Source: a virus
Virus record (IMG/VR): IMGVR_UViG_3300003791_000063
Location: 1 to 28,040 of that record
Strand: one strand, 5' to 3'
Length of the DNA stretch: 28,040 nt
The position numbers were made by a program, and so were the translations under genes. The number at the start of each line of letters is the position of its first letter. The stretch's first letter is position 1. Below the pieces are notes generated by a model, which worked only from the letters and a program-made list of their open reading frames with translations, had not been told where the DNA came from and made no database searches. This document shows positions 16,253-23,889 of this stretch, piece after piece.

Positions 16253-16304
16253 GCGCCGAAATTGGCGCAATCCCAGTCCTTGGGCTTGCAGGCAAAGGAC
16301 TGGG
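16253..16304. repeat. Two adjacent inverted repeats upstream of the HEPN-like gene
   Basis: GCGCC (16253-16257) pairs with GGCGC (16264-16268). Next to it CCCAGTCCTT (16272-16281) pairs perfectly with AAGGACTGGG (16295-16304) around a 13-base loop. Neither is followed by a T run on either strand, so they are poor terminators. They lie in the 183-base divergent gap between the HEPN-like gene and the first lipoprotein gene and could be operators. I could not define a convincing promoter in this gap. Confidence 0.5.
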
Positions 16305-16415
16305 GAATCCGTTGCGTGTGGCAGGAGGCTACTATCGGCGGGGAGCGGGGTGTTACTGGGGATTCGTACAGGCGAAACCAGGGTACAGTCGGTGCTTTCA
16401 GGACGAGGATGAATC

Positions 16416-16703
16416 ATGAGGATTATCAATTTCGTTGCCGCAGTCGGTCTTGCACTTGTGCTCTCTGGCTGTGCCGGAACAAATTTTTCGTATGATGAAG
16501 CCAGGAAGGTAAAGATCGGAATGACCGAGGATGAAGTTACCCAGATCATGGGTCCTCCGTATTCTGTAGTTTCCCGAGCTGATGGTCAGATGTGGGTTTG
16601 GAGCCATGCGAACGGAATGACCGGTACGAGCCGCGTGATTTCCTTCAGAATGGTGGACGGGAAGGTCGTCGAAGTGCCAACCATTCCTGCAAGCTTCAAA
16701 TAA
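16416..16703 (+). CDS. Small lipoprotein, SmpA/BamE-like
   Basis: A 95-residue predicted lipoprotein. Residues 1-18 form a signal peptide with lipobox LSGC and the lipidated Cys at 19; the next residue is Ala, so outer-membrane sorting is expected. The mature part has the SmpA/OmlA pattern KIGMTEDEVTQIMGPPYSVV, then MWVW and a hydrophobic strand SFRMVDGKVVEV. In that family the fold supports outer membrane assembly (BamE), but phage-borne copies have no known role. Good site GAGGAT (16405-16410). In a lysogen it could modify the surface, for example to block superinfection; this is inference. Confidence 0.78.
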   Translation: MRIINFVAAVGLALVLSGCAGTNFSYDEARKVKIGMTEDEVTQIMGPPYSVVSRADGQMWVWSHANGMTGTSRVISFRMVDGKVVEVPTIPASFK

Positions 16704-16779
16704 CGTTTTGTGGCACGTTGGTTTCTTGTTCCAGCCAGCCCAGTGCTACATTGCCCGCATTTCCACAGGAGTGACCTGC

Positions 16780-17124
16780 ATGAGATTTTTCGTAGGAGCG
16801 TTGGCGGTGGCGATGTTGGCGGGGTGTGTCTCGCCCGGAGACCTGGAGGGCAACAACCCAAGCATCAAGGTTTCGACAGCGAAAGACCCAAAACGTTATG
16901 CGCTCTGTGTTTTCCCAAAGTGGCAGGCCGCCCGAACTGATTCATCGATGGTGGAGACTGAATCCGGGTATCGGCTTTGGGTCGCGAGCAACAGCATGGC
17001 GGATGAGTTGCTAGATGTAAAAAGGATTGCATCCGGTAGCCAGGTCACGCTGCGTCAGCGAATGGCTTGGTCTGCTATGCCAGGTCGCAGTGCAATCGAA
17101 GCAGCGGTTAAGTCCTGTCTCTGA
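16780..17124 (+). CDS. Small lipoprotein of unknown function
   Basis: A 114-residue predicted lipoprotein from the ATG at 16780 (AGGAG at 16767-16771); an earlier in-frame ATG at 16708 lacks a site and would bury the signal peptide. Signal residues 1-15 end with LAGC and Cys 16; Val follows, compatible with the outer membrane. The mature domain (KRYALCVFPKWQAARTDSSM through IEAAVKSCL) has two further cysteines that might pair in the periplasm. I do not recognise the family beyond its repeated occurrence as small prophage lipoproteins. Terminator CCGCC-TCCG-GGCGG follows directly. Confidence 0.72.
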   Translation: MRFFVGALAVAMLAGCVSPGDLEGNNPSIKVSTAKDPKRYALCVFPKWQAARTDSSMVETESGYRLWVASNSMADELLDVKRIASGSQVTLRQRMAWSAMPGRSAIEAAVKSCL

Positions 17125-17142
17125 AAGTGTCAATTTTTACAG

Positions 17143-17162
17143 CCGCCTCCGGGCGGTTTTTT
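17143..17162 (+). terminator. Intrinsic terminator before gpI
   Basis: CCGCC (17143-17147), loop TCCG, GGCGG (17152-17156), then TTTTTT. It separates the lipoprotein from I, and its sequence continues into a direct repeat shared with 17785-17832. Confidence 0.88.
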
Positions 17163-17190
17163 ATTGCCTGGAGAAAAGTATGGGCGCAGC
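17143..17190 (+). repeat. Direct repeat copy 1: terminator, ribosome site and start codons
   Basis: 48 bases here differ at only four positions from 17785-17832. Both copies hold the hairpin, T run, a purine-rich ribosome site and the first codons for Met-Gly-Ala. The central 17 bases GCCTGGAGAAAAGTATG (17166-17182) also recur exactly at 23450-23466 before the endolysin-like gene. Confidence 0.9.
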
Positions 17191-17761
17191 GGCACTGTAT
17201 CAACCAATGACAATCATCAAACTTTCAGGTTCTCTTGCCGGGAAATTTGGCCGAATGCATCGGCGACAGCTTGATTCTGGGCAGTCCTGGGAGGTGTTCA
17301 AAGCTTTGAAAAATACTATTCAGGGCTTTGAGGAAGAGATTCGTCGACTGGATAGTTTGGGCATGAGATTCGCTATTTTTCGCAATGGAAAGAACGTTGG
17401 AATTAACGACTTCGACCGGGCGGGGACCAGGGAGATTCGCGTGGTTCCAGTTGTCGAGGGAAGCAAGCGCGGCGGGATACTGCAGACAGTTCTTGGTGCG
17501 GCCCTACTTGTTGCAAGTATCTGGTTTCCAAGCCTGGCGCCTGCTGGTATCGCTATGGTAGCCGGCGGCGTCATCCAGATGCTCAGCCCCCAGGCAAAGG
17601 GGCTGTCCATGAGCGGAGCCCCGGAGAACATGCCGTCATACGCTTTCGGGAGCGCAAAGAACACAACCGCCAGCGGCAACCCTGTCCCGATCTGTATCGG
17701 CAAGCGCCGCTGGGGCGGGGCGATTATCTCCGCATCTATCCGCGCCGAAGACAAGGCGTAG
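17180..17761 (+). CDS. Tail assembly protein, lambda gpI-like
   Basis: A 193-residue tail tip assembly factor. The start at 17180 has GGAGAAAAGT before it; the longer reading upstream overlaps the lipoprotein and is rejected. MTIIKLSGSLAGKFGRMHRR near residue 10 is the gpI N-terminal core (ubiquitin-like beta domain), followed by a hydrophobic glycine/alanine segment (GGILQTVLGAALLVASIWFP, about residues 97-116) and a C-terminal tail with GSAKNTTASGNPVPICIGKR that is common to I proteins. In lambda I is lost from the mature virion. It lies directly before J, as expected. Confidence 0.88.
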   Translation: MGAAALYQPMTIIKLSGSLAGKFGRMHRRQLDSGQSWEVFKALKNTIQGFEEEIRRLDSLGMRFAIFRNGKNVGINDFDRAGTREIRVVPVVEGSKRGGILQTVLGAALLVASIWFPSLAPAGIAMVAGGVIQMLSPQAKGLSMSGAPENMPSYAFGSAKNTTASGNPVPICIGKRRWGGAIISASIRAEDKA

Positions 17762-17784
17762 CACCCAGCACGAAATATCATCAA

Positions 17785-17804
17785 CCGCCCACGGGCGGTT
17801 TTTT
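17785..17804 (+). terminator. Intrinsic terminator before gpJ
   Basis: CCGCC (17785-17789), loop CACG, GGCGG (17794-17798), then TTTTTT. Nearly the same as the one at 17143. Confidence 0.86.
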
Positions 17805-17832
17805 ATTGCCCGGAGGAAAGTATGGGCGCAGC
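17785..17832 (+). repeat. Direct repeat copy 2: terminator, ribosome site and start codons
   Basis: Second copy of the 48-base unit at 17143-17190, four mismatches, with the stronger ribosome site GGAGGAAAG. The two copies bracket gpI exactly. Confidence 0.9.
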
Positions 17833-20800
17833 ACTCCTGCCAGAAGTAAACGGCGCCAAGGGTGGCGAGAAGAAGCCCAAGGCTCCCTACGAAGCTCCCG
17901 ACAGCCTGCGGTCTACCAACATCGCCAAGATCCTGCTGGCAGTTGGCGAGGGCGAGTTTGACGGCACGCCGACCGACCGTGATATCTACCTCGACAACAC
18001 ACCGATCAAGGACGCGAGCGGGAACATCAATTTCCCCGGGGTAAAGTGGGAATGGCGCCCTGGATCGATCGAACAGGACTACATCAAAGGCATCCCTGCG
18101 ATCGAGAACGAGACGACGGTAAACGTCGAGCTGCGTAGCGACAACCCCTTCACCCGAACCCTGAGCAACATTCAGCTATCCAGATTCCGCGTGCGCTTTT
18201 CCTGGCCACGGTTGGTCAGTCAAGACAGCAGCGGCAACACCAATGGCTACCGGATCGAGTACGCCATCGACGTTTCCACCGACGGCGGGGCGTTTGTAGA
18301 GTCCCTTCGTAGCGCTGTGGACGGCAAGACCACCAACGGCTATCAGCGCTCTGATCCCGTAAGCCTTCCACCGGCCACGTCCGGCTGGGCTTTCCGTGTT
18401 CGCCGCATCACGCCAAACGCCAACAGCGGCACTATTGCCGACACGATGACCATCGCCGGTTACACCGAGATCATCGACCAGAAGCTGCGCTACCCGAACA
18501 CCGCGCTGCTGTACATCGAGTTCGATGCTGAGCAGTTCCAGAACATCCCGGCCGTGACTGTGGACTGCAACGCCCAGCGATGGCCTGTGCCGAGCAACTA
18601 CGACCCGGTGGCCCGCACCTACACTGGCGTGTGGGACGGCACATTCAAGCAGGCCTGGACCAACAATCCGGTATGGGCAACCTACGGCTTGTGCGTTAAC
18701 GATCGGTTCGGTCTGGGCAAACGCATCCAGCCATGGATGGTCGACAAGTGGGAGATGTATCGCATCTCCCAGTACTGCGACCAGCTGGTACCGAACGGCG
18801 TGGGCGGCATGGAGCCGCGCTATCTGTGTGACCTGAACCTGCAGGGCAAGGCCGAGGCCTGGACGCTGCTGCGCGACCTCTCGGCGATCTACCGAGGCAT
18901 GGTCTATTGGGCACAGGGCGCGCTGTACATGCAGGCCGACATGCCGCGCGCGCAGGACATCGACTACGTCTTCACCAGGTCGAACGTAATCGACGGCGAT
19001 TTCGTTTACGGCGGCGCGGGCCGCGACACGCACTACAGTCGCGCGCTGGTGAGCTACGACAACCCGGCGAACAACTACGATACCGATGTGGTCCCGGTTA
19101 CGGACATAGCGTTGCAGCGCCGGTACCGGGATCGACCCATCGAGATCTCGGCCATTGGCTGCACGCGGGCCAGTGAAGCCCAGCGCCGCGGTAAGTGGGC
19201 GCTGCTGAGCAACAGCCAGGACCGTACCGTCTCGTTCAAAACGGGCATGGAGGGGGCGAATGTGCTGCCGGGCTTCGTCATCCCTGTGGCCGACGAACTG
19301 GTGGCGGGCAGGCCGAACGGCGGTCGCATCTCGGCCGCGGCGGGCCGGGTGATCACTCTTGATCGGGACACGCCAATCAAGGCTGGTGATCGCCTGATCA
19401 TCAACCTGCCCAACGGCACCGCCCAGGGCAGGACCGTGCAGTCGGTCAGCGGCCGCGCGGTGACCGTGACCACCACCTATGCCCTGCAGCCCGAGCCTGA
19501 ACTGCAGTGGGCGATCGACTACGAAGACTTGGCCATCCAGCTGTTTCGCGTCCTAAAGCGCGTGCGCACGACCGAGGACGAGTACGAGTTCACCGCCTTG
19601 GAGTTCAACCCGAGCAAGTTCGCCGCAATCGACACCGGCGCCAAACTCGAGGAGCGGCCAATCAGCGTCATCCCGGTGACTACCGTGCCGCCGCCGGCGA
19701 GCGTAACGCTGACCTCCGGCTACGCCGTTGACCAGGGCCTGGCGGTCAGCACCATGACCATTGCATGGCCAGCGGTGGAAGGGGCGGTGGCGTATGACGT
19801 TGAGTGGCGCAAGGACAGCGGCAACTGGATCCGCCTGCAGCGCACCGGTACAGCCTCGGTCGATGTTGTTGGCATCTACGCCGGCGCCTACCTGGCGCGG
19901 GTGCGGGCGGTGAGTGCCTTCGATATCTCCTCGATCTGGAAAAGCTCGAACCTGACCGATCTCAAGGGCAAGGAGGGGCTACCGCCGTCGGTGTCGTTCC
20001 TGACGCCGACGAGCCTGGTCTACGGCATCCGCCTGGATTGGGGCTTCCCTGCAGGCGCCGAAGACACCCAGCGGACGGAGATCTGGTACAGCAAGACCAC
20101 TTCGCAGGCCGACGCGATCAAGCTGGGCGACTTCGCCTATCCGCAGGCGCGGCACGAAATGCATGCCCTCCTGGCGGGTGCCTCGTTCTTCTTCTGGGCT
20201 CGCCTGGTCGACCGCACCGGCAACGTCGGGCCGTGGTATCCGACCGGTGTCGGGGTCAATGGCCAGGCCAGCTCTGACCAGAGTGAATACGAGGAGTACT
20301 TCGAAGGCCAGATCGGCGAATCTGCCCTCGGCCAGCACCTGGGCGAGCGAATCAACCTGATCGACGGCCCGGCCGACCTTCCTGGGTCGGTCAACAACCG
20401 CATCCAAGTGGTTTCGGGTGAAGTGTCAGCGATTTCGGAAAAGGTCGACGGCGTGTTTGCCCAGGTGAACCCGCCGATGGCCGGTTCCACCGAAGATCTG
20501 GCCGGCTCGACGGAAAGCTTCGTTGGTGTCTGGTCGGTGCAGTCGGCGGTGATCGAGGGCGACGTGGCCATCGGCAAGCGCGTAGATACCGTCCAAGTCC
20601 AGATGGGCCAGAATACCGCTGCAATCCAGGAGGTGAGCCAGGCCCAGGTGGACCTGAACGGTAAGGCCTCGACCATGTGGTCGGTGAAGATGCAGATCGA
20701 TGCTGCAGGGCGTTACGTGTCCGCGGGCATCGGGCTCGGCATTGAAAACCAGAACGGGGTATTCCAAAGCCAGTTCCTGGTGAGTGCCGATCGCTTCGCC

Positions 20801-21100
20801 GTTGTGAATGGCATGGGCGGTGGTGCGCTTGCTGTGCCGTTTGTTGTTCAGGACGGTCAGGTCTTCATCAACCAGGCGTTTATCAACCAGGCCTTTATCA
20901 AGGAGCTGGTGCTCGGTATGACGCTCAGGTCAGCAGCACTCAACAGCGAAGGCTTGCCGTTGCTGGAAATCAACATTCCAGCAGGGACGTTGACGCTGCG
21001 CGGCCAGTCGGCGGAAGGCTCTACGTTGCTGAACAACAACGGCATCTTCGTTTACGACCTGAACCATATCGAGCGCGCAGGGCTGGGGAGGCTTTCGTAA
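17822..21100 (+). CDS. Tip attachment / host specificity protein, lambda gpJ-like
   Basis: A 1092-residue central tail fibre that binds the receptor and triggers DNA release. The N-terminal approximately 600 residues contain the conserved tip-forming core (LRSTNIAKILLAVGEGEFDG, VNDRFGLGKRI, ALYMQADMP). Residues about 610-800 form fibronectin-III-like beta domains (VAYDVEWRKDSGNWIRLQRT). The end is a DUF1983-like segment (GVFQSQFLVSADRFAVVNG) with a short tandem unit FINQA at 20864-20893. Host range is expected to be set by the C-terminal part. Strong ribosome site GGAGGAAAG at 17812-17820. Confidence 0.94.
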   Translation: MGAALLPEVNGAKGGEKKPKAPYEAPDSLRSTNIAKILLAVGEGEFDGTPTDRDIYLDNTPIKDASGNINFPGVKWEWRPGSIEQDYIKGIPAIENETTVNVELRSDNPFTRTLSNIQLSRFRVRFSWPRLVSQDSSGNTNGYRIEYAIDVSTDGGAFVESLRSAVDGKTTNGYQRSDPVSLPPATSGWAFRVRRITPNANSGTIADTMTIAGYTEIIDQKLRYPNTALLYIEFDAEQFQNIPAVTVDCNAQRWPVPSNYDPVARTYTGVWDGTFKQAWTNNPVWATYGLCVNDRFGLGKRIQPWMVDKWEMYRISQYCDQLVPNGVGGMEPRYLCDLNLQGKAEAWTLLRDLSAIYRGMVYWAQGALYMQADMPRAQDIDYVFTRSNVIDGDFVYGGAGRDTHYSRALVSYDNPANNYDTDVVPVTDIALQRRYRDRPIEISAIGCTRASEAQRRGKWALLSNSQDRTVSFKTGMEGANVLPGFVIPVADELVAGRPNGGRISAAAGRVITLDRDTPIKAGDRLIINLPNGTAQGRTVQSVSGRAVTVTTTYALQPEPELQWAIDYEDLAIQLFRVLKRVRTTEDEYEFTALEFNPSKFAAIDTGAKLEERPISVIPVTTVPPPASVTLTSGYAVDQGLAVSTMTIAWPAVEGAVAYDVEWRKDSGNWIRLQRTGTASVDVVGIYAGAYLARVRAVSAFDISSIWKSSNLTDLKGKEGLPPSVSFLTPTSLVYGIRLDWGFPAGAEDTQRTEIWYSKTTSQADAIKLGDFAYPQARHEMHALLAGASFFFWARLVDRTGNVGPWYPTGVGVNGQASSDQSEYEEYFEGQIGESALGQHLGERINLIDGPADLPGSVNNRIQVVSGEVSAISEKVDGVFAQVNPPMAGSTEDLAGSTESFVGVWSVQSAVIEGDVAIGKRVDTVQVQMGQNTAAIQEVSQAQVDLNGKASTMWSVKMQIDAAGRYVSAGIGLGIENQNGVFQSQFLVSADRFAVVNGMGGGALAVPFVVQDGQVFINQAFINQAFIKELVLGMTLRSAALNSEGLPLLEINIPAGTLTLRGQSAEGSTLLNNNGIFVYDLNHIERAGLGRLS

Positions 21101-21396
21101 TGGCGTTTTATGGAGCCAGAACAAGAAATGCCGCCGGCGTGGAGACGCTTAACACGTCGACCATGGGTATTCGCTCGATCGTGACCGTGAAGGTCACGGT
21201 CCCGCCGATCACCAGCGACTTCACCAGCTTCATCAATATGCCGGAGATCACTGCGACTTCGTTCGTTTGCGTCACGCTTCAGGACGCCTCGAACAGCTCC
21301 TCGGCGCTCCCTGCTGTGTTCTGGTCTACCGGCCAGCTCAGGGTTCGCCGCGGCGCTGGCATCGCCTTGAACGTTTTCATCCTGACTTATCAATAA
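21100..21396 (+). CDS. Small protein downstream of gpJ, unknown
   Basis: A 98-residue, beta-rich, serine/threonine-rich protein that begins on the last base of the J stop codon (TAATG). A stretch of strands without signal peptide (SIVTVKVTVPPITSDFTSFI) suggests a small virion tip or fibre-associated subunit. I do not recognise a family. Tight coupling to J and to the following fibre gene argues for a role in the same structure. Confidence 0.68.
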   Translation: MAFYGARTRNAAGVETLNTSTMGIRSIVTVKVTVPPITSDFTSFINMPEITATSFVCVTLQDASNSSSALPAVFWSTGQLRVRRGAGIALNVFILTYQ

Positions 21397-21405
21397 GGGG
21401 GAGGC

Positions 21406-22131
21406 ATGGAATACGGATTCAGGTCGCGCAACGGTCTGAACTTCTTTCAGATTGACAGCGTGAACAGGGTTCTCGGGGTCGCTGCCAGTGGCAGCTACGT
21501 GATCGGCAAGCCGCCTGGCGCCCCGCTCACAATCACTTCAGCAACCATCACTTATCCGGCGGCGATCACCACAGCCGATCCTCCCATGGTGTTCTTAAAC
21601 CCGACGAATCAGGGCATGTATCACACCCTGGAGAACCTCGGCAGTTCAGGAAACTGGACCGGCTTTCGTTTTCAGCTGCAGCTGATGCCGCCTTTCAATA
21701 GCTCAGACTGCAGTGGTAAGTGGCTGGTGGCGACGTTCCGTTCAGTGGGACCTCCCAGTGAATACGACATCAGGCTGAGGTCCGCGACTGGAGAGACGAT
21801 ATTTGTAGGCGCGGACAACCTGCTTTCAATGAGAGGGTTTCCGGTCAATGAAGGGTGGTCGCTCGATAACCGAGGCGAGCAGGTGGGCGCGGTCTACTGG
21901 TCAGGCTGCCAGATGCCGTGGACTGGCGACTATGCGGATTACTTCCTGGCGTCGACCCTGATCGGCGGGAAAATCTATAACGGCAACTCGACGCTGGAAA
22001 CACCGTGCGGGTTTCACGCCGGCATCCGCTCCACTCTAAACGGTTACGTCGGGGCGCTGGTCAGCTCTGAGGGTGGCACCGCAAAGAATGGGCGAACCAC
22101 TTTTGCCGTGAGACCGATGCGACCTCTGTAA
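21406..22131 (+). CDS. Tail tip/fibre region protein, unknown family
   Basis: A 241-residue beta-rich protein starting EYGFRSRNGLNFFQIDSVNR after an AGGGGGAGG site. It opens with a small domain that resembles the preceding protein's context in other Pseudomonas siphophages, and has no signal peptide or coiled coil. Scattered aromatic residues and WSGCQMPWTG give a carbohydrate-binding feel, but that is only an impression. It is followed by a strong terminator, closing the J-associated group. Confidence 0.66.
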   Translation: MEYGFRSRNGLNFFQIDSVNRVLGVAASGSYVIGKPPGAPLTITSATITYPAAITTADPPMVFLNPTNQGMYHTLENLGSSGNWTGFRFQLQLMPPFNSSDCSGKWLVATFRSVGPPSEYDIRLRSATGETIFVGADNLLSMRGFPVNEGWSLDNRGEQVGAVYWSGCQMPWTGDYADYFLASTLIGGKIYNGNSTLETPCGFHAGIRSTLNGYVGALVSSEGGTAKNGRTTFAVRPMRPL

Positions 22132-22148
22132 TCAGATCCCTACTACCA

Positions 22149-22176
22149 AAGCCCTCCTTTTGAGGGCTTCTTTTTT
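22149..22176 (+). terminator. Intrinsic terminator after the J group
   Basis: AAGCCCTC (22149-22156), loop CTTTT, GAGGGCTT (22162-22169), C, then six T. Twelve bases later the fibre gene starts at 22188. Confidence 0.9.
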
Positions 22177-22187
22177 GGAGCAGCCGA

Positions 22188-22694
22188 ATGGCTAAGCAGG
22201 TAATTCAGCTCGGTACAGCGCCCACCGGTGTGGGCGGCGACACTCCGCGCAGTGCCAACATTAAAATCAACTCCAACTTTGACGAGCTGTACGCTGCTGA
22301 TGCGGTGAACTACAAGAAGGGCAACATTGTTGGCCCTGTCTCGCAAAGCGGCGGGGTTCCTACCGGCGCGATCATCGAGTCGGGGAATGGGGTGAACGGT
22401 CGGTATACGCGCTGGGCAGATGGGACCCAGCATTGCTGGATCACTATGAACTACTACACCGCGATCGATGCCCCGCAGATGGGTGTGTATGTGTCTGGAT
22501 GGATTGCCTGGAGTTTCCAGGCTCCCTTCATCGCCCGGCCGAATGTGCTCATAACCGCTCGCGACGACACGTTCCTTTTCGGCTCGAGCGTAAGTGGGAC
22601 CACTGCGGGTGAGGTCGTGAGATTTGCATCGGCAACCCCGCTTGCGGCGGGCGCAAAGCTTGCCACTCTTTTTGCCGTTGGGAGGTGGTTCTGA
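22188..22694 (+). CDS. Short tail fibre protein
   Basis: A 168-residue protein. The N-terminus GVGGDTPRSANIKINSNFDE is the widespread virion-anchoring motif of tail fibres (G-D-x-x-R-x-A-x-x-KIN-x-NF). The C-terminal half (RYTRWADGTQHCWITMNYYT) resembles the knob/receptor-binding end of pyocin-like short fibres. It is followed by a gene with a fibre-assembly-like C-terminus, whose start overlaps its stop (TGATG at 22692-22696), so they are probably a fibre and its chaperone. GGAG at 22177-22180 serves the start. Confidence 0.8.
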   Translation: MAKQVIQLGTAPTGVGGDTPRSANIKINSNFDELYAADAVNYKKGNIVGPVSQSGGVPTGAIIESGNGVNGRYTRWADGTQHCWITMNYYTAIDAPQMGVYVSGWIAWSFQAPFIARPNVLITARDDTFLFGSSVSGTTAGEVVRFASATPLAAGAKLATLFAVGRWF

Positions 22695-23404
22695 TGATTA
22701 TCAAACTCTGTCCACAGCGCGGCGATGAGCCGTACAACGTTGTGAAGGATGGCAACACGCTGACGATCAACGGGGTTCTTTTCGATTTCTCGAGGATGAA
22801 GCCAGGTGACACGCTGCCCGGCGAAGCCGTTGAATCCATGTGGTTCAAGCCCGGCCCGGTCGAGATGATCGACAGTGAGCTGGTGGTCACGCTGCGCTTC
22901 CCGTTCCCTGCGAACTTCAGCCAGGAGCAGATGTTTCCGCGCGATCTGATCGCGGTGCCGGACGGGAAGGTTGCATTCCCTGAGCCGCTGCCAGGTGGCG
23001 AGCCCGTGGCCGTAGATGACACGTTGACACCATCAGTTGGACTGATTGATTGGTCCCAGCTGATCACCGCAGAAATGAATGCGGCGGAGGCCCAGGCTGA
23101 ACGCCTGGCGGATTCGCGTGTGCAGCTGGCGGCAAGAAATGCAACGGCGGCGGCGCAGATCGACCGCATCACAGACCGTATCGAAACACTTGGCTACGGC
23201 ATTGAAGCCGGCGAAGCCACGCCAGAGGACGCCGCCGAGCAGGCCGCCCTGGCTGTGAACCTGAAAACCTGGAAGGCCTACAAGTTCGCTTTGGGGAAAG
23301 TCACCGCCCAGACGACATGGCCAACCGCGCCGGCCTGGCCCGTAGAGCCAGCAATTCCGGACATTGCAGCAGCGCCAATGCTGGTCGCCGCTGAAACCGA
23401 GTAG
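22694..23404 (+). CDS. Tail fibre assembly-like protein
   Basis: A 236-residue protein. The start is ATG 22694 with GGAGG at 22681-22685; the GTG at 22685 is too close to the site. The N-terminal half is beta-rich; a coiled coil of about 60 residues (about 117-175) links to a C-terminus LKTWKAYKFALGKVT with W-P repeats (TWPTAPAWPVEP), which is the usual end of fibre-assembly (Tfa-like) proteins. It may fold the preceding fibre or remain as a structural part. The family assignment rests on that C-terminal end only. Confidence 0.68.
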   Translation: MIIKLCPQRGDEPYNVVKDGNTLTINGVLFDFSRMKPGDTLPGEAVESMWFKPGPVEMIDSELVVTLRFPFPANFSQEQMFPRDLIAVPDGKVAFPEPLPGGEPVAVDDTLTPSVGLIDWSQLITAEMNAAEAQAERLADSRVQLAARNATAAAQIDRITDRIETLGYGIEAGEATPEDAAEQAALAVNLKTWKAYKFALGKVTAQTTWPTAPAWPVEPAIPDIAAAPMLVAAETE

Positions 23405-23424
23405 CGCAATACCGAACGCAAAGT

Positions 23425-23448
23425 GCCCGCCTTGAGCGGGCTTTTTTT
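23425..23448 (+). terminator. Intrinsic terminator before the lysis cassette
   Basis: GCCCGC (23425-23430), loop CTTGA, GCGGGC (23436-23441), then seven T. It separates the fibre genes from lysis genes. Confidence 0.9.
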
Positions 23449-23463
23449 CGCCTGGAGAAAAGT

Positions 23464-23889
23464 ATGCCGACAACCGAAACGCGCGGGGTGCGCAACCGCA
23501 ACCCTGGCAACATCGACTACAACCCCGCCAACCAGTGGCAGGGCCAGCTCCCACCCAACCCAGCGCTTGAGAAGCGGTTCGCACGGTTCGACACACCGGA
23601 GAACGGCATCCGCGCACTGGGCAAGCTGCTGCTGACCTACCAGCGCAAGCACGGGCTCAAGACGGTGAAGGCGATTATCAGTCGCTGGGCGCCGGCAGTA
23701 GAGAACGACACCGCCGCCTACGTGCGCGCCGTCGAGGCCAACACCGGTACCCGGCCTGGGGCAGAGATCGATCTGACTCAGGCCCCGGCCATGGCCGGGT
23801 TCGTCAAGGCGATCATCCATCACGAAAACGCAGGGTACGAATACCCGGCCGCCGTACTGGCTGAAGGCGTGCGGAGGGCGCTGGCATGA
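23464..23889 (+). CDS. Endolysin-like protein
   Basis: A 141-residue soluble protein whose start shares the sequence GCCTGGAGAAAAGTATG with gpI. The opening RGVRNRNPGNIDY, then WQGQLPPNP, FARFDTPENGIRALGKLL and ISRWAPAVENDTAAYV, form a pattern repeatedly found in phage lysis cassettes and often labelled structural protein or lytic enzyme. I take it as a peptidoglycan hydrolase because it precedes Rz/Rz1. I cannot name catalytic residues with certainty. It lacks a signal or SAR sequence, so it should need a holin, and none is visible in this window. Confidence 0.68.
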   Translation: MPTTETRGVRNRNPGNIDYNPANQWQGQLPPNPALEKRFARFDTPENGIRALGKLLLTYQRKHGLKTVKAIISRWAPAVENDTAAYVRAVEANTGTRPGAEIDLTQAPAMAGFVKAIIHHENAGYEYPAAVLAEGVRRALA

